From NCBI RefSeq assembly GCF_014257025.1, contig NZ_JACMSF010000024.1:55199-119198 (forward strand): DNA of 64,000 nt. Direction: 5' to 3'. Both the position numbers and the translations under genes were made by a program. Position 1 is the stretch's first letter. Each line of letters begins with the position of its first letter. Source of the stretch: Streptomyces cupreus (GTDB lineage: Bacteria; Actinomycetota; Actinomycetes; Streptomycetales; Streptomycetaceae). Positions 1-8,897 of this stretch are shown piece by piece. The notes under the pieces are model-generated. The model searched no databases. It saw nothing but the letters and a program-made list of their open reading frames with translations, and was not told where the DNA came from.

Positions 1-2
1 AG

Positions 3-1646
3 AAGTCGAACCGGCGCACCTCCACTCCCGCGCCGTCCGCCTCGTCGCCCAGGGAATTCCGGCTGCCGGAAAACACGACACCAGCACTTCCCGCCGTCGA
101 GGATTTCGCCGGTCTGGACATGCCCGCGGGGCTGCTGAAGACCCTCACCGCGCAAGGCGTCACCACCCCCTTTCCCATCCAGGCCGCCACGCTGCCGAAC
201 TCCCTCGCCGGCCGTGACCTGCTGGGACGTGGACGCACCGGCTCCGGCAAGACCCTCGCGTTCGGACTCGCGCTCCTGGCCCGCACGGCCGGACTGCGCG
301 CCGAGCCCAAGGCACCGCTGGCCCTCGTGCTGGTGCCCACCCGTGAGCTCGCCCAGCAGGTGACGGACGCGCTGACCCCCTACGCGACGGCGGTGAACCT
401 CCGGCTGGCCACCGTGGTCGGCGGGCTGTCCATCACCAAGCAGGCCGGTACGCTCCGGCGCGGCGCCGAAGTGCTCGTGGCGACTCCCGGCCGGCTCAAC
501 GACCTGGTGGACCGCGGGGACTGCGTGCTCGGCAGCGTACGCATCACGGTGCTGGACGAAGCCGACCAGATGACCGACATGGGCTTCCTGCCGCAGATCA
601 CCAAGCTGATCCAGCAGGTGCGGCCCGACGGTCAGCGCATGCTCTTCTCGGCCACCCTGGACCGGAACATCGACCGCTTGGTGCAGCGGTTCCTGACCGA
701 CCCCGTGGTGCACTCCGTGGACCCGTCCGCGGGGGCGGTGACCACCATGGAGCACCACGTGCTCCACGTCCTGGACGAGACCGACAAGAAGGCCGTCACC
801 ACGCGCATCGCGGCCCGTGACGGCCGGGTCATCCTCTTTCTCGACACCAAGAGATCCGCCGACCGGCTCACCAAGCGGCTGCTGGCCGTCGGGGTGCGTG
901 CGGCGGCACTGCACGGCGGCCGCTCCCAGCCGCAGCGCAATCGCACCCTGGAGCAGTTCAAGAACGGCCACGTCACCGCGCTCGTCGCGACGAACGTCGC
1001 CGCCCGGGGCATACACGTCGACGACCTCGACCTCGTCGTGAACGTCGATCCCCCCACCGACCACAAGGACTACGTCCACCGGGGCGGCCGTACGGCCCGC
1101 GCCGGCGGCTCCGGCAGCGTGGTCACGCTGGTCCTGCCCGAGCAGAAGCGGGATGTCAGCCAGCTCATGTCGAACGCGGGCATCCGCCCCCGGACGGCCC
1201 GCATCACGTCGAGCGACGCGGCACTGGCCACCATCACCGGCGCCCGCGAGCCGTCCGGCGTGCCCGTCACCATCGAGGTCCCCCAGCCGGCGACCCCGAC
1301 GGCGTCCCGCCCGGACCGGAAGACGGCCACTGAGTCCGGCAAGCGGTCCGGCCGCAGCCGCCGAAGCGGCGGGCGGGCGGGAGCGGCGACAGGTACGGCG
1401 AGCGGTACCGGGGGCCGGGGCTCCGACCGCCGGGTCCAGGCCGGGGCGGCGACGGGTGGTGGCACTACCGCAGCCGGTGTGCGCGGTGCTGCCCGCCGAG
1501 CGGAAGCGGGTGGTGCCGCGAAGGGCGCTGCCTCCGGCAAGGCGGTCCGAGGGTCCGGCCGCCGGGCGACGGCCGCCGGCGGCACCGCCGGCAACAGCGG
1601 CCGCGGCTCGGACCGCCGAGGCGTGCGCCGTAATTCTGCGACGTAG
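3..1646 (+). CDS. DEAD-box ATP-dependent RNA helicase, 5' end outside window
   Basis: This is an ATP-dependent RNA helicase that unwinds RNA duplexes in the cytoplasm. Counting from the Met codon at 120, the P-loop GRTGSGKT is at residues 38-45, PTRELA follows, DEAD is near 146-149, SAT is motif III, and HRGGRTARAG is motif VI. The reading frame stays open from 120 back to base 3, and the Q-motif (FAGLD...PFPIQ) starts upstream of 120. The true start is therefore left of the window and the Met at 120 is internal. The last 130 residues or so are a low-complexity Gly/Arg/Ala tail with GRGSDRR-type repeats, typical of RNA-binding extensions of actinobacterial DEAD proteins. Confidence 0.93.
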   Translation, partial: KSNRRTSTPAPSASSPREFRLPENTTPALPAVEDFAGLDMPAGLLKTLTAQGVTTPFPIQAATLPNSLAGRDLLGRGRTGSGKTLAFGLALLARTAGLRAEPKAPLALVLVPTRELAQQVTDALTPYATAVNLRLATVVGGLSITKQAGTLRRGAEVLVATPGRLNDLVDRGDCVLGSVRITVLDEADQMTDMGFLPQITKLIQQVRPDGQRMLFSATLDRNIDRLVQRFLTDPVVHSVDPSAGAVTTMEHHVLHVLDETDKKAVTTRIAARDGRVILFLDTKRSADRLTKRLLAVGVRAAALHGGRSQPQRNRTLEQFKNGHVTALVATNVAARGIHVDDLDLVVNVDPPTDHKDYVHRGGRTARAGGSGSVVTLVLPEQKRDVSQLMSNAGIRPRTARITSSDAALATITGAREPSGVPVTIEVPQPATPTASRPDRKTATESGKRSGRSRRSGGRAGAATGTASGTGGRGSDRRVQAGAATGGGTTAAGVRGAARRAEAGGAAKGAASGKAVRGSGRRATAAGGTAGNSGRGSDRRGVRRNSAT

Positions 1647-1914
1647 GAGATCTTGTCCAGGCTGCCAGTGCGGTCTCGGCCATGTGGTGGATGAACTCCA
1701 GGTTGGAGCCCCACAGGACGCTGACGAAGGATTCGTCGGGGTCGGAGCCGTAGGGGTACGGCGAGCGATTTTCCGCCGGTAGAGGGCCAGACTTGCCGAA
1801 CCGGCAAACCCGCTCGTCGTCACGGCAGGCTCCTCCGCATGATCGGTGTCGAGGCGACGGTACGGCGGACGAGCGCCGTACCGCGCACCCGACCGACGGT
1901 CCTGGAGGACACGC
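1647..1914. other. intergenic region before the epoxide-hydrolase-like gene
   Basis: There is no convincing gene here. On the minus strand (about 1660-1765) a short frame reads like the C-terminus of a protein (SNLEFIHHMAETALAAW), but it has no start and I cannot assign it. It may be a relic. The downstream gene's Shine-Dalgarno GGAGGA lies at 1904-1909. Confidence 0.4.
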
Positions 1915-2895
1915 ATGCCCCCGCACGCCTCGCAGATCACACACCGGCTGGTCTCCTCTCCGGCAGGCCGGATCCACCTCGCGGAGCAGGGAACCGGGCC
2001 CCTGGTGCTGCTCCTGCACGGTTTCCCGGAGTCCTGGTATTCCTGGCGCCATCAGCTGCCCGCACTCGCGGCGGCGGGGTACCGCGCGGTCGCTCTCGAC
2101 GTCCGTGGCTACGGCCGCTCCTCCAAGCCGGCCGCGACGGACGCGTACCGGATGGTCGAACTCGTCGAGGACAACGTCTCAGTCGTGCACGCCCTGGGCG
2201 AGGAATCGGCGATCGTCGTCGGCCACGACTGGGGTGCGACGATTGCCGCGAACTCCGCGCTGCTCCGGCCGGAGGTCTTCCGCGCGGTGGGGCTGCTGAG
2301 CGTTCCCTACACCCCGCGCGGCGGGACCCGCCCCAGCGACGTCTTCGCGCAGTTGGGTGGGGAGGAGGAGTTCTACGTCTCGTACTTCCAGGAGCCGGGC
2401 CGCGCCGAGGCCGAGATCGAGCCCGATGTACGCGGCTGGCTCGCGGGCTTCTACGCGGCCCTGTCCGCCGACACGATGCCCGAACCCGGCGCTCCCGATC
2501 CGCACTTCGTGAGCAGGGGCGGGACGTTGCGTGACCGGTTCCCCGTGGGCCGGTTGCCCACCTGGCTGAGCGAGCGCGAACTCGACGTCTACGCCGGGGA
2601 GTTCGAACGCACCGGCCTGGCCGGAGCACTCAACCGCTACCGGAACATGGACCGTGACTGGGAAGACCTCGCCGCCTTCGAGGGCGCGCCCATCCCCCAG
2701 CCGTCCCTGTTCGTGGGGGGCGCGCTGGATGCGTCCACGACCTGGCTGGCGGACGCGATCAAGGCGTACCCGGACACCTTGCCGGGGCTGATCTCCTCCC
2801 ATCTCCTCGACGGTTGCGGGCACTGGATCCAGCAAGAACGCCCCCGCGAGGTCAATCGGATCCTCACCGACTGGCTCGCTGCCCTGCCCCGCTGA
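1915..2895 (+). CDS. alpha/beta hydrolase, epoxide-hydrolase-like
   Basis: This is an alpha/beta-fold hydrolase of the epoxide hydrolase group, which opens epoxides through an Asp ester intermediate. HGFPESW near residues 31-37 forms the oxyanion hole. The nucleophile elbow GHDWG places Asp at about residue 105, where esterases have Ser. The GCGHW motif near the C-terminus supplies the catalytic His at about 303. I chose the ATG at 1915 because GGAGGA stands 5 nt upstream; an open frame continues further up but without family similarity. The protein is 326 aa, normal for the family. It has no signal peptide and is cytosolic. The substrate is unknown. Confidence 0.88.
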   Translation: MPPHASQITHRLVSSPAGRIHLAEQGTGPLVLLLHGFPESWYSWRHQLPALAAAGYRAVALDVRGYGRSSKPAATDAYRMVELVEDNVSVVHALGEESAIVVGHDWGATIAANSALLRPEVFRAVGLLSVPYTPRGGTRPSDVFAQLGGEEEFYVSYFQEPGRAEAEIEPDVRGWLAGFYAALSADTMPEPGAPDPHFVSRGGTLRDRFPVGRLPTWLSERELDVYAGEFERTGLAGALNRYRNMDRDWEDLAAFEGAPIPQPSLFVGGALDASTTWLADAIKAYPDTLPGLISSHLLDGCGHWIQQERPREVNRILTDWLAALPR

Positions 2896-2919
2896 CCCTG
2901 GAGCACGCCGGGAAGCTCA

Positions 2920-4101
2920 TCACCTTGACGCCGATACGCCGTTCAGAGCGCGCTGGACCTCGGCCGCGGGGAAGGGCGTGCGCTTGCTCCTGGTGAGTAG
3001 GCGCTGGTGGAAGTCGTCCAGGACGAGCGCGTGTTGGGCATGGCGGTCCAGAAGTGCGCCGATGTCGGGTGGGACGCTGGCGGGGCGGTGGCCGTCGGCC
3101 CATGCACGCAGGAAGGCACTGTGTTCGGCGCCCGCACGCACGGTGTCGGGTATGTGGTGGCGCAACAGGTGGCTCGGTGCGTAGGAGCAGTCGTACACGA
3201 GATGGTCGGCGAGGAAGGCTCGTTCGGGCGGCGACAGTGCGAAGTCGCCGCTGAGGGCGAGCCCGAAGTCGGCGAAGTACACCTGGTGGCCGTCGGTGAG
3301 GAGGTTGGCGAAGTGCGCGTCGAAGTGGACCAGTCCGCGCGCGCTCATGAACCGCGTCCCGCGCTCCAGCTCATCGTTCACCCACTGGTACGGCGAGAGG
3401 CTCGCCCCCTCACGGGCGTCGGCGAGACACCCGGCGAGCGTGTGGGGCATGTACTCCAGGAAGAGAACCAGGCTGTGGGAGGAGGAGGCGATGGCCTCCA
3501 GTCGGCGGCCAACGGCAGTCGACCCCTCCCAGTGCGCGACGGCGCCCTCCACTCCCCCGAACTGGTCGGCGAAGCCTGCGGGAGGGCTGTCGGGCAGTAC
3601 CCGCCAGTGATACAGCAGCGGGAAGCCCGCGTACTCGCCCGCGAGCACCCACCCGGTGGTCATGGCATGCGCGGCCAGTTCACGCCAGGCGCCGAACCCC
3701 GCCGACCCCACCCCGTACTGGTAGAAGAGGGGAAGCCCGAACAGGTTGGCGGTCGACCGCACATGCTCCGGCCGCAACTCCAGGTCCGTCAGCGGCACCC
3801 GCTTGACGAAGACAGGCACGCCCTCGACATCCATCCGCGCCGACCTGCCCCCGATCCCGGAACCGAGCCCCATGGCGGCGGCCACCGCCTCCCTGAGCCG
3901 CCCGTCACTCAACGACGAAAGCCGCGCTCCTACGGCCGTACAAGCCGACACCCGCGCCGCAGCCCCCGCCCCGCTCACGCCCACCCGCCACCCCAGTCCT
4001 CGCGCCCGCCCACCTCCGCCGATCATCGCAGCTCCACGCCCAACTCCCGGGGCTGGATGCTCATTGATACGGTCCCGCCACGGCTGAAACATAGAGATCA
4101 T
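2920..4101 (-). CDS. protein-kinase-fold protein, predicted phosphotransferase
   Basis: This protein has kinase-like core motifs: FVKRV early, HFDAHFANLL as a catalytic-loop-like HxDxxxxN, and FADFGLAL as the Mg-binding DFG. It is therefore likely an active ATP-dependent phosphotransferase of the atypical Ser/Thr kinase or aminoglycoside-phosphotransferase type. The substrate is unknown. The N-terminus is uncertain: in-frame ATGs occur at 4101, 4092 and 4026, and none has a strong ribosome site. The first 30 residues or so are low complexity, so the shorter starts are reasonable. It converges on the epoxide-hydrolase gene with a gap of about 24 nt and diverges from the isomerase-like gene. 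Confidence 0.8.
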   Translation of the reverse strand: MISMFQPWRDRINEHPAPGVGRGAAMIGGGGRARGLGWRVGVSGAGAAARVSACTAVGARLSSLSDGRLREAVAAAMGLGSGIGGRSARMDVEGVPVFVKRVPLTDLELRPEHVRSTANLFGLPLFYQYGVGSAGFGAWRELAAHAMTTGWVLAGEYAGFPLLYHWRVLPDSPPAGFADQFGGVEGAVAHWEGSTAVGRRLEAIASSSHSLVLFLEYMPHTLAGCLADAREGASLSPYQWVNDELERGTRFMSARGLVHFDAHFANLLTDGHQVYFADFGLALSGDFALSPPERAFLADHLVYDCSYAPSHLLRHHIPDTVRAGAEHSAFLRAWADGHRPASVPPDIGALLDRHAQHALVLDDFHQRLLTRSKRTPFPAAEVQRALNGVSASR

Positions 4102-4109
4102 CCAGCGGG

Positions 4110-4673
4110 CCGGTCACCGCGGCCGATGTCGAGCATGCCGTCCGCCTGGCGGTCGCCGCTCTGCGCGGGGCCGACGCGTCGGACTGGAGTGTGAAGGCCG
4201 GTTCCCTGGAGTGGGACTGCTGGGAGACCGTCGAGCATCTCGCCGATGACCTGTTCGCCTACGCGGTCCAACTGGGCCCGGCGAAGCCGCCGTTGGACAC
4301 CCACGTCCCCTTCGCGTGGAGCCGCAAACGGCCACTGCAAGTCCTGGAAGCCGGCGGTGCCTTGCTCACCGCGATCGTCCGCACCACGCCGCCGACGGTC
4401 CGGGCCCACCACGTCTTCGGCGCATCCGATCCCGAGGGGTTCGCCGCGGTGGGCGTGGTCGAGACCCTGGTGCACACCCACGACGTCGCCCAGGGGCTGG
4501 GCCTGGACTGGACGCCACCCGCAGACCTGTGCGACCGCGCGCTGACCCGGCTGTTCCCCGATGCCCCGACCGACACAGACCGGTGGCCGACCCTGCTGTG
4601 GGCAACCGGCCGAGCGGAACTTCCCGGCCGGCCACGGCTGACCAAGTGGCGCTGGTACGGCGCACCTGGCTGA
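4110..4673 (+). CDS. maleylpyruvate-isomerase / DinB-fold protein with unclear start
   Basis: The product resembles the mycothiol-dependent maleylpyruvate isomerase N-terminal (DinB-like four-helix) family, with WDCWETVEHLADDLFAYA and the metal-site-like VETLVHTHDVAQGLGL. Family similarity extends upstream of the first GTG (4191) through the frame VTAADVEHAVRLAVAALRG, back to about 4113. No ATG, GTG or TTG exists in that extension before the stop at 4092-4094. Either the gene uses CTG (4146 or 4161) or GTG 4191, or its true 5' end was lost. The coordinates given include the conserved extension. It is probably a cytosolic thiol- or metal-dependent enzyme of unknown substrate. Confidence 0.7.
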   Translation, partial: PVTAADVEHAVRLAVAALRGADASDWSVKAGSLEWDCWETVEHLADDLFAYAVQLGPAKPPLDTHVPFAWSRKRPLQVLEAGGALLTAIVRTTPPTVRAHHVFGASDPEGFAAVGVVETLVHTHDVAQGLGLDWTPPADLCDRALTRLFPDAPTDTDRWPTLLWATGRAELPGRPRLTKWRWYGAPG

Positions 4674-4828
4674 GCCGCACATGTCTGTCGCGGGGCAATC
4701 GCTTCTGTTGGTCGTTCAGGACCGGGACCAGGGCGGCTCGGAGGTACTGACCGGCGACCGGGCGGGCTGCTGGTTCGGGGACGGTGATCGTCACCGGCCT
4801 CCTCCCGCCCGCGGCTGTCGTTTCGGTG

Positions 4829-6010
4829 CTATTGCGTCGGACCGGCATCCACCATCGCGCCACCACGTCCTACGACCGCCAGCCCGGCTCCCACAGCCGC
4901 AAGCAGGGCAAGCGCTGCGAAGCCGTAGGTCAGGGTCGCTGCCGTGGCGACGGCGGCGACAAGGAGGGGGCCTCCTGCGTCGCCGAGTTCGCGGCCGAGT
5001 TCGGCGGCGCCCATGGTCTGGCCCATGCGTTCTTCCGGGGTGCTGGTGGCCAGGGCGGCGAAGCCGAGGGGGGTGATCAGGCCGGTTCCGGCGCCGATCA
5101 GGGTTGCGGCGAGGAGTACGCCGGTCAGGCCCGGCAGCATGGCGCCGGCCAGGCCGGCCGCTGTGAGGGCCAGGCCTGCGGCCAGGCCGGTTCGGGTGGT
5201 CACCTTGCCGTTGTCCAGGGCGCGTCCGGCGTACGGCTGGACCACGGCCGCCGTGGCCGCGAGGACCGAGACGGCCGCTCCCGTGGCGATGGTGCCCAGG
5301 CCGGCCGCGGCGCCGGAGACCGGGAGGAAGCCGACCCCGACGGAGAGCGCGGCCGTCGCGACGGCGAGGGCGGCGGTGGGGCCGAGGAAGACGGGGTCGG
5401 CCAGGCGGCGGGCAAGGTCGAGGAGGGTCTGACGCTGCTTGGGCAGTGGAGGGACCACCGGTACGGCGAGCGCCGCCCACAACGCCACCGCGGCACCGAG
5501 AACCGCCAGCACCGTGAACAGCAGGCGCAGGCCTCCCGCCCAGACCAGCAGGCCGCCGAGGAGGGGGCCGAGGGTGTAGCCGATCGACTTGTAGAAGCCG
5601 TAGCTGCCGAAGGCCCGGCCGCGCTTGGCCGACGGGTTGAGGCGGGCCACCAGTGCGGAGGCGGACGGGGAGAAGGCGGAGGCGGCGGCGCCCTGGCCCA
5701 GGCGGGCGGCCCAGAGCCAGCCGGGGCTGTCGGCCACGACGTACAGCGCCGAGGCTATCGAGAAGGCGACGAGGCCGCCGAGGAGGACCGGCTTGGCGCC
5801 GATACGGTCCGCGAGGGTGCCGAAGACCGGCTTGAGGACGACTTCGGCGCCGTCGTAGAGGGCGAGGAGGCCGCCGAGCACGAGGAGGGAGGTGACCGCG
5901 TCGTCGGAGAAGCCTCCAAGGTTCGCGGCGATGCCGTGGGCGCCGAAGGCGGTGGTGAACCCGGCCGCGTACAGAGGCCACATCCGGCGTGCGGGCCCCG
6001 GGGCGGTCAT
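4829..6010 (-). CDS. MFS transporter
   Basis: This is a major facilitator superfamily exporter of about 393 aa with twelve hydrophobic segments. It carries the MFS loop 2-3 motif (GTLADRIGAKPVLLGG), a second motif in the C-half, and PEERMGQTMGAAELGRELGD in a cytoplasmic loop. I chose the ATG at 6008-6010 because it overlaps the stop of the upstream ChrB-N gene as ATGA, indicating translational coupling. A longer open frame upstream is only a shadow of that gene. The pairing suggests export of a toxic anion or drug, but the substrate cannot be read from sequence. Confidence 0.9.
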   Translation of the reverse strand: MTAPGPARRMWPLYAAGFTTAFGAHGIAANLGGFSDDAVTSLLVLGGLLALYDGAEVVLKPVFGTLADRIGAKPVLLGGLVAFSIASALYVVADSPGWLWAARLGQGAAASAFSPSASALVARLNPSAKRGRAFGSYGFYKSIGYTLGPLLGGLLVWAGGLRLLFTVLAVLGAAVALWAALAVPVVPPLPKQRQTLLDLARRLADPVFLGPTAALAVATAALSVGVGFLPVSGAAAGLGTIATGAAVSVLAATAAVVQPYAGRALDNGKVTTRTGLAAGLALTAAGLAGAMLPGLTGVLLAATLIGAGTGLITPLGFAALATSTPEERMGQTMGAAELGRELGDAGGPLLVAAVATAATLTYGFAALALLAAVGAGLAVVGRGGAMVDAGPTQ

Positions 6011-6573
6011 CGGTCGTCCTCCGGGGTTTCGTGCAGGGCGGCGAAGACGCGCTCGGCGTAGTCCTCGCAGACGGCCACGCAGATCTTGAGGCGGGTCGCC
6101 GCCTCCGCGGCCTCCGGTGCGCCGAAGACATCGCGGGCGGTCAGATCCCGGTGCCAGCGGCGCAGCCGCTCCAACGACTGCTCCTCCTCTTCCAGTTCGG
6201 CGAGGGTGAACTTGGCGTTGCGGATCTCCTTGGCGATCTCCGCTTCGAACTTGCCGCAATCGGCGAGGAATTCGGTCCAGTCCGCCGAGCGGGCGGCGTT
6301 GAACATCTCCCGGAAGCGGACGGCGTCCTCGGGGCCGCGTCCCGACGCGTTCAGGGTGACGGCGACGCCACCGGACTTCTCGGTCAGCTCCAGTGCCCGG
6401 GAGACACCGCCGGCGAAGACCGGTACGTCGGGAACGGCCCAGATCCCCTGGCCGAGGGAGAGCGCACCGATCCGGCGCAGCTCACGCCAGACGGCGACCC
6501 GGTGGCGGGAGGGTTCCGCGGGGATCTTGATCACCAGAACGAGCCAACGCGCTTCCGGTTCCATGGTTGTCAC
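6007..6573 (-). CDS. ChrB N-terminal-domain protein (chromate-resistance family)
   Basis: This 188-aa protein matches the ChrB N-terminal domain found in chromate-resistance loci (WLVLVIKIPAEPSRHRVAVW, GAL.LGQGIWAVPD). It is followed by a charged helical region and a C-terminal helix. Full ChrB regulators have an additional C-terminal domain that is absent here. The start is GTG 6573 or ATG 6564. Neither has a Shine-Dalgarno site, and the palindromic operator ends only 9 nt from the GTG, so the message may be leaderless. It is the first gene of a two-gene operon with the MFS exporter, overlapping by 4 nt. Confidence 0.82.
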   Translation of the reverse strand: MTTMEPEARWLVLVIKIPAEPSRHRVAVWRELRRIGALSLGQGIWAVPDVPVFAGGVSRALELTEKSGGVAVTLNASGRGPEDAVRFREMFNAARSADWTEFLADCGKFEAEIAKEIRNAKFTLAELEEEEQSLERLRRWHRDLTARDVFGAPEAAEAATRLKICVAVCEDYAERVFAALHETPEDDR

Positions 6574-6581
6574 AGTGGAGA

Positions 6582-6599
6582 ATGTAACAGGCGTTACAT
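6582..6599. promoter_or_regulatory. perfect 7+7 bp operator-like palindrome
   Basis: ATGTAAC-aggc-GTTACAT is a perfect inverted repeat. It lies immediately upstream of the ChrB-N gene and about 70 nt before the divergent small gene at 6668. The TGTAAC/GTTACA half-sites are the type bound by dimeric TetR or PadR-class repressors. No such regulator is adjacent, so the binder is either the ChrB-like protein or a distant factor (inference). Confidence 0.65.
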
Positions 6600-6667
6600 C
6601 CGCACTTGGGACGTAGCTCGGCGGCGTTCAGCGCGCGGTCCAGGCAGAGGCTTCTTACGCTCATCTA

Positions 6668-6940
6668 GTGGCACACACCTTTGAGGAGCTGACCGAGAAG
6701 CAGCGCGCCGCGGACCAGGCGCACCGCATGGTCGAGGAGCTGCGTGAGCAGTACGGTCCACAGACCCAGGTCGGCGGCTGGTCGGCGACCCAGACCCAGA
6801 CGTACGACACCGCATTGCGGGCCTGGCGTGACCTGGCCCGTGACGCCCGCACCGCCCTCACCGAGTACGCGAAGGAGCAGGGTGCGTCCCTCGGCGGCGT
6901 GGAGGCTGAGGTGGCGGAGGCAGTGCGCAAGGCGGAGTAG
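6668..6940 (+). CDS. small conserved charged helical protein
   Basis: This is a 90-aa acidic, mostly helical hypothetical protein. It begins at a GTG and is rich in Glu, Gln, Arg and Ala (EELTEKQRAADQAHRMVEELREQ), with likely coiled-coil content and no signal peptide or membrane segment. It diverges from the ChrB-N/MFS operon across the palindrome at 6582-6599. The ribosome site is weak. Codon positions show normal high-GC bias, which supports a real gene. I do not recognise a function. Confidence 0.68.
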   Translation: MAHTFEELTEKQRAADQAHRMVEELREQYGPQTQVGGWSATQTQTYDTALRAWRDLARDARTALTEYAKEQGASLGGVEAEVAEAVRKAE

Positions 6941-6975
6941 GCGCCGTGGGCTGTGCCTCGGTGCCCTGGCGGCCG

Positions 6976-7440
6976 GTCGTCGCCAGACCTCCCCGAGCAG
7001 CTCCCACCAGGAGTTGAACCACTCCCGCGTCTCCTCCAGCCGGTCCTCGGGCTGTACGTGCAGCACATGCTCGTTCTCTCCGGGCATGTGGACGTACGAC
7101 GTCAGCACGGTGCGACCGTTGATCAGGTAGAGCTCGGTGGGAGGCTGGGATGCGGAGGTTCTCGCCTCGAACGTCGCCTCGCTGAAGTCCGCCCCTGAAT
7201 GAGCTGCAGCAGGCGCCGCAGTGCCTCGATATCGCCGCGGTCCGCCTCGTCGCCCATCGCAAGCACGCGGACACGGATCGACGCGGGTCTCACCTCTCCT
7301 CCGGTGACTCGCCACGCCTGCGGGGTCAGCGCTGCGAGCAATGCCGCGGCAGTGCCGACGACGGCGTCGATGCTGACGTCGCGGTCTTCGAAGGCGTGAG
7401 CGATGCCGTCCATCGGCAGGTCGGCGACGGCCGGGGCGTC
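6976..7440 (-). pseudogene. frameshifted relic of an unassigned (possibly regulatory) protein
   Basis: Two adjoining minus-strand frames read as one protein only if a frameshift near 7196 is corrected. One frame (7200-7415) carries DGIAHAFEDRDVSIDAVVG and RVRVLAMGDEADRGDIEALRR. The other (6976-7195) carries ELYLINGRTVLTSYVHM and EETREWFNSWWELLGEV. The last motif resembles the C-terminal end of some actinobacterial transcription regulators. No intact start or stop is present. It lies directly downstream, in the same direction, of the SAV_2336 relic. Confidence 0.5.
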
Positions 7441-7471
7441 GGGAGCCGTCGTACGGGCGAAGGGCAGTGCC

Positions 7472-8207
7472 TCAGGCGGGATGGTCCGGGCGCCGGTCTC
7501 GGCGGAGGTGTGCCGGATCGCGGGGAAGTCGTGGTGGTGCGGCGCTCGTCCAGATAGGCGGAACCTCCTGACGGACCAGTTCCCGCACGGTGGCGATCTC
7601 CTGCCGGAGCCGGCCGCCGATAAGCGCGTCGCGGACGCCTGGGAGGAAGCGGAACTCCAGGTACGTCGGGTCGGCCCGGTGGTAGTCCTCCCAGGGTTGC
7701 ACGAGTCCGCCCAACGCCACTTCGGCCAGGTGCCCGTGGTCGGACTCGGGCAGCATGGCGCGCCGTACGAGATTCATCACCGGGAGGGTAAGGGGTACGG
7801 CCGGGAGGAATCCCGCGAGTTCCCTGGCGGCGGGCGAGGCACTCTCCTCGAACCAGCGCACGGCGCGCAGTGCGGCCCGGCCGGGGTCGGTGGGCCTGTC
7901 TTCTTCCGGTCCGAGGTTCGTCGGTGGACCAGTCGGCGTCGAGCGGGAGGCAGGGCAGATCGTGCAGGCGGCCGCTGCCGGAGACGAGTGAGGCGAGCAC
8001 GGACAGCATGTACGGGGACGGGTCGACCACCGACAGCACGGCCCGCGGACGCGTGTGCCGGCCCGCGGGCTCATCGGGCGGCGCGGCAAGGCTCCAGGAG
8101 ACGTTGGGCGTGGCAGGCCCGGCGGCGTACCTGTCTCGGGCGAACCGGACTGTACGCCCGCTGCTCTCAGCATGCCGCACGCGCCGGTCAGGCCCAGGCG
8201 TCCTCAA
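7472..8207 (-). pseudogene. relic of a SAV_2336-type conflict protein
   Basis: This segment matches a central part of the large protein at 45505-49575 but is broken. One frame (about 7930-8120) has SVLASLVSGSGRLHDLPCLPL, aligning with SVLAKLVAGNGQWTRVPCLTI there. After a frameshift near 7910, the next frame has LPVMNLVRRAMLPESDHG, then HLAEVALGG and FLPGVRDALIGGRLRQEI, aligning almost residue by residue with LPVMNLVRQIMLPESEHG and its continuation. The vWA-like N-terminus, the NTPase and the effector domains are gone. It is a decayed paralogue of the intact system 37 kb away. Confidence 0.75.
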
Positions 8208-8237
8208 GGTGCTGTCGCCGCCTTGCCGGCGATGGAG

Positions 8238-8897
8238 TCAGGCGTCTGCGGAAGGGAACGTGGGCCTGCGCAGCAGCCACTGCCCGAGCGTCCGGCGCGG
8301 GGGCCGTACGACCACGCGGCCGTGGACCTTCTGACCGACCAACTCCACTCGCAGCGTGACCGGCGTATCGGGATCCGACGGAGTCCGGCGGTACTTGATC
8401 CTGCTGTGCACCAGCTGCAGACCATCGGTATCGACCACGATGCCCGGCCTCGTGACCAACGTCAGGGTCTTCCCCGTCATCGCCACGTCGATCCGCAGGG
8501 TGTCCTGCGTGATCACGGCGTCAGTGAAGTCGAGCGTCACATCGCAGAACGTCACCGCGAGCTCCAGCCTCCGCGGTACCACCCAGCGCCCCACGCGCTC
8601 GACGGCGCCGCTGTGGACCTGTTCGATCCGAACGAAGTCCTTGACCTCTGCTCCAGTCACACCCGCCGTAGCCGATACCGGCGGCAAGTCTGCGGTCAGC
8701 GGGGCCAGTTCGCTCAGAGTCCGCGCCGACAGGGCGGCCTCCAGGCGCTCGTCCAACTCGTCCGCGGTCAGCAGACCGTCCCCCGCCGCGATACGCAGCA
8801 CATCCACCACTCGGTCCCGGTCCGCATGAGAGGCCCGTAGCTCAGACGACGAGCCGGGGCCGGAGCGCTTCCCGGTGGGCGAAATCTCTCCCGACAT
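8238..8897 (-). CDS. DUF1707 SHOCT-like domain protein
   Basis: This 219-aa protein has an N-terminal DUF1707 domain (RASHADRDRVVDVLRIAAGDGLLTADELDERL), the short helical SHOCT-like module common in Streptomyces. It is followed by a beta-rich domain (residues 90-200) of alternating strands resembling a cell-wall-active or LiaF-like C-terminal half. The ATG at 8895-8897 follows GGACGGAAG; the longer open frame upstream lacks similarity. There is no transmembrane helix. The function is unknown, but such proteins are usually linked to envelope stress or sporulation. Confidence 0.82.
   Translation of the reverse strand: MSGEISPTGKRSGPGSSSELRASHADRDRVVDVLRIAAGDGLLTADELDERLEAALSARTLSELAPLTADLPPVSATAGVTGAEVKDFVRIEQVHSGAVERVGRWVVPRRLELAVTFCDVTLDFTDAVITQDTLRIDVAMTGKTLTLVTRPGIVVDTDGLQLVHSRIKYRRTPSDPDTPVTLRVELVGQKVHGRVVVRPPRRTLGQWLLRRPTFPSADA

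Noticed and set aside
4784..6061. A 425-residue Gly-rich plus-strand frame opposite the MFS gene
   Set aside because: Its composition is that of an antisense shadow, and the minus-strand MFS protein has clear transmembrane segments and motifs.
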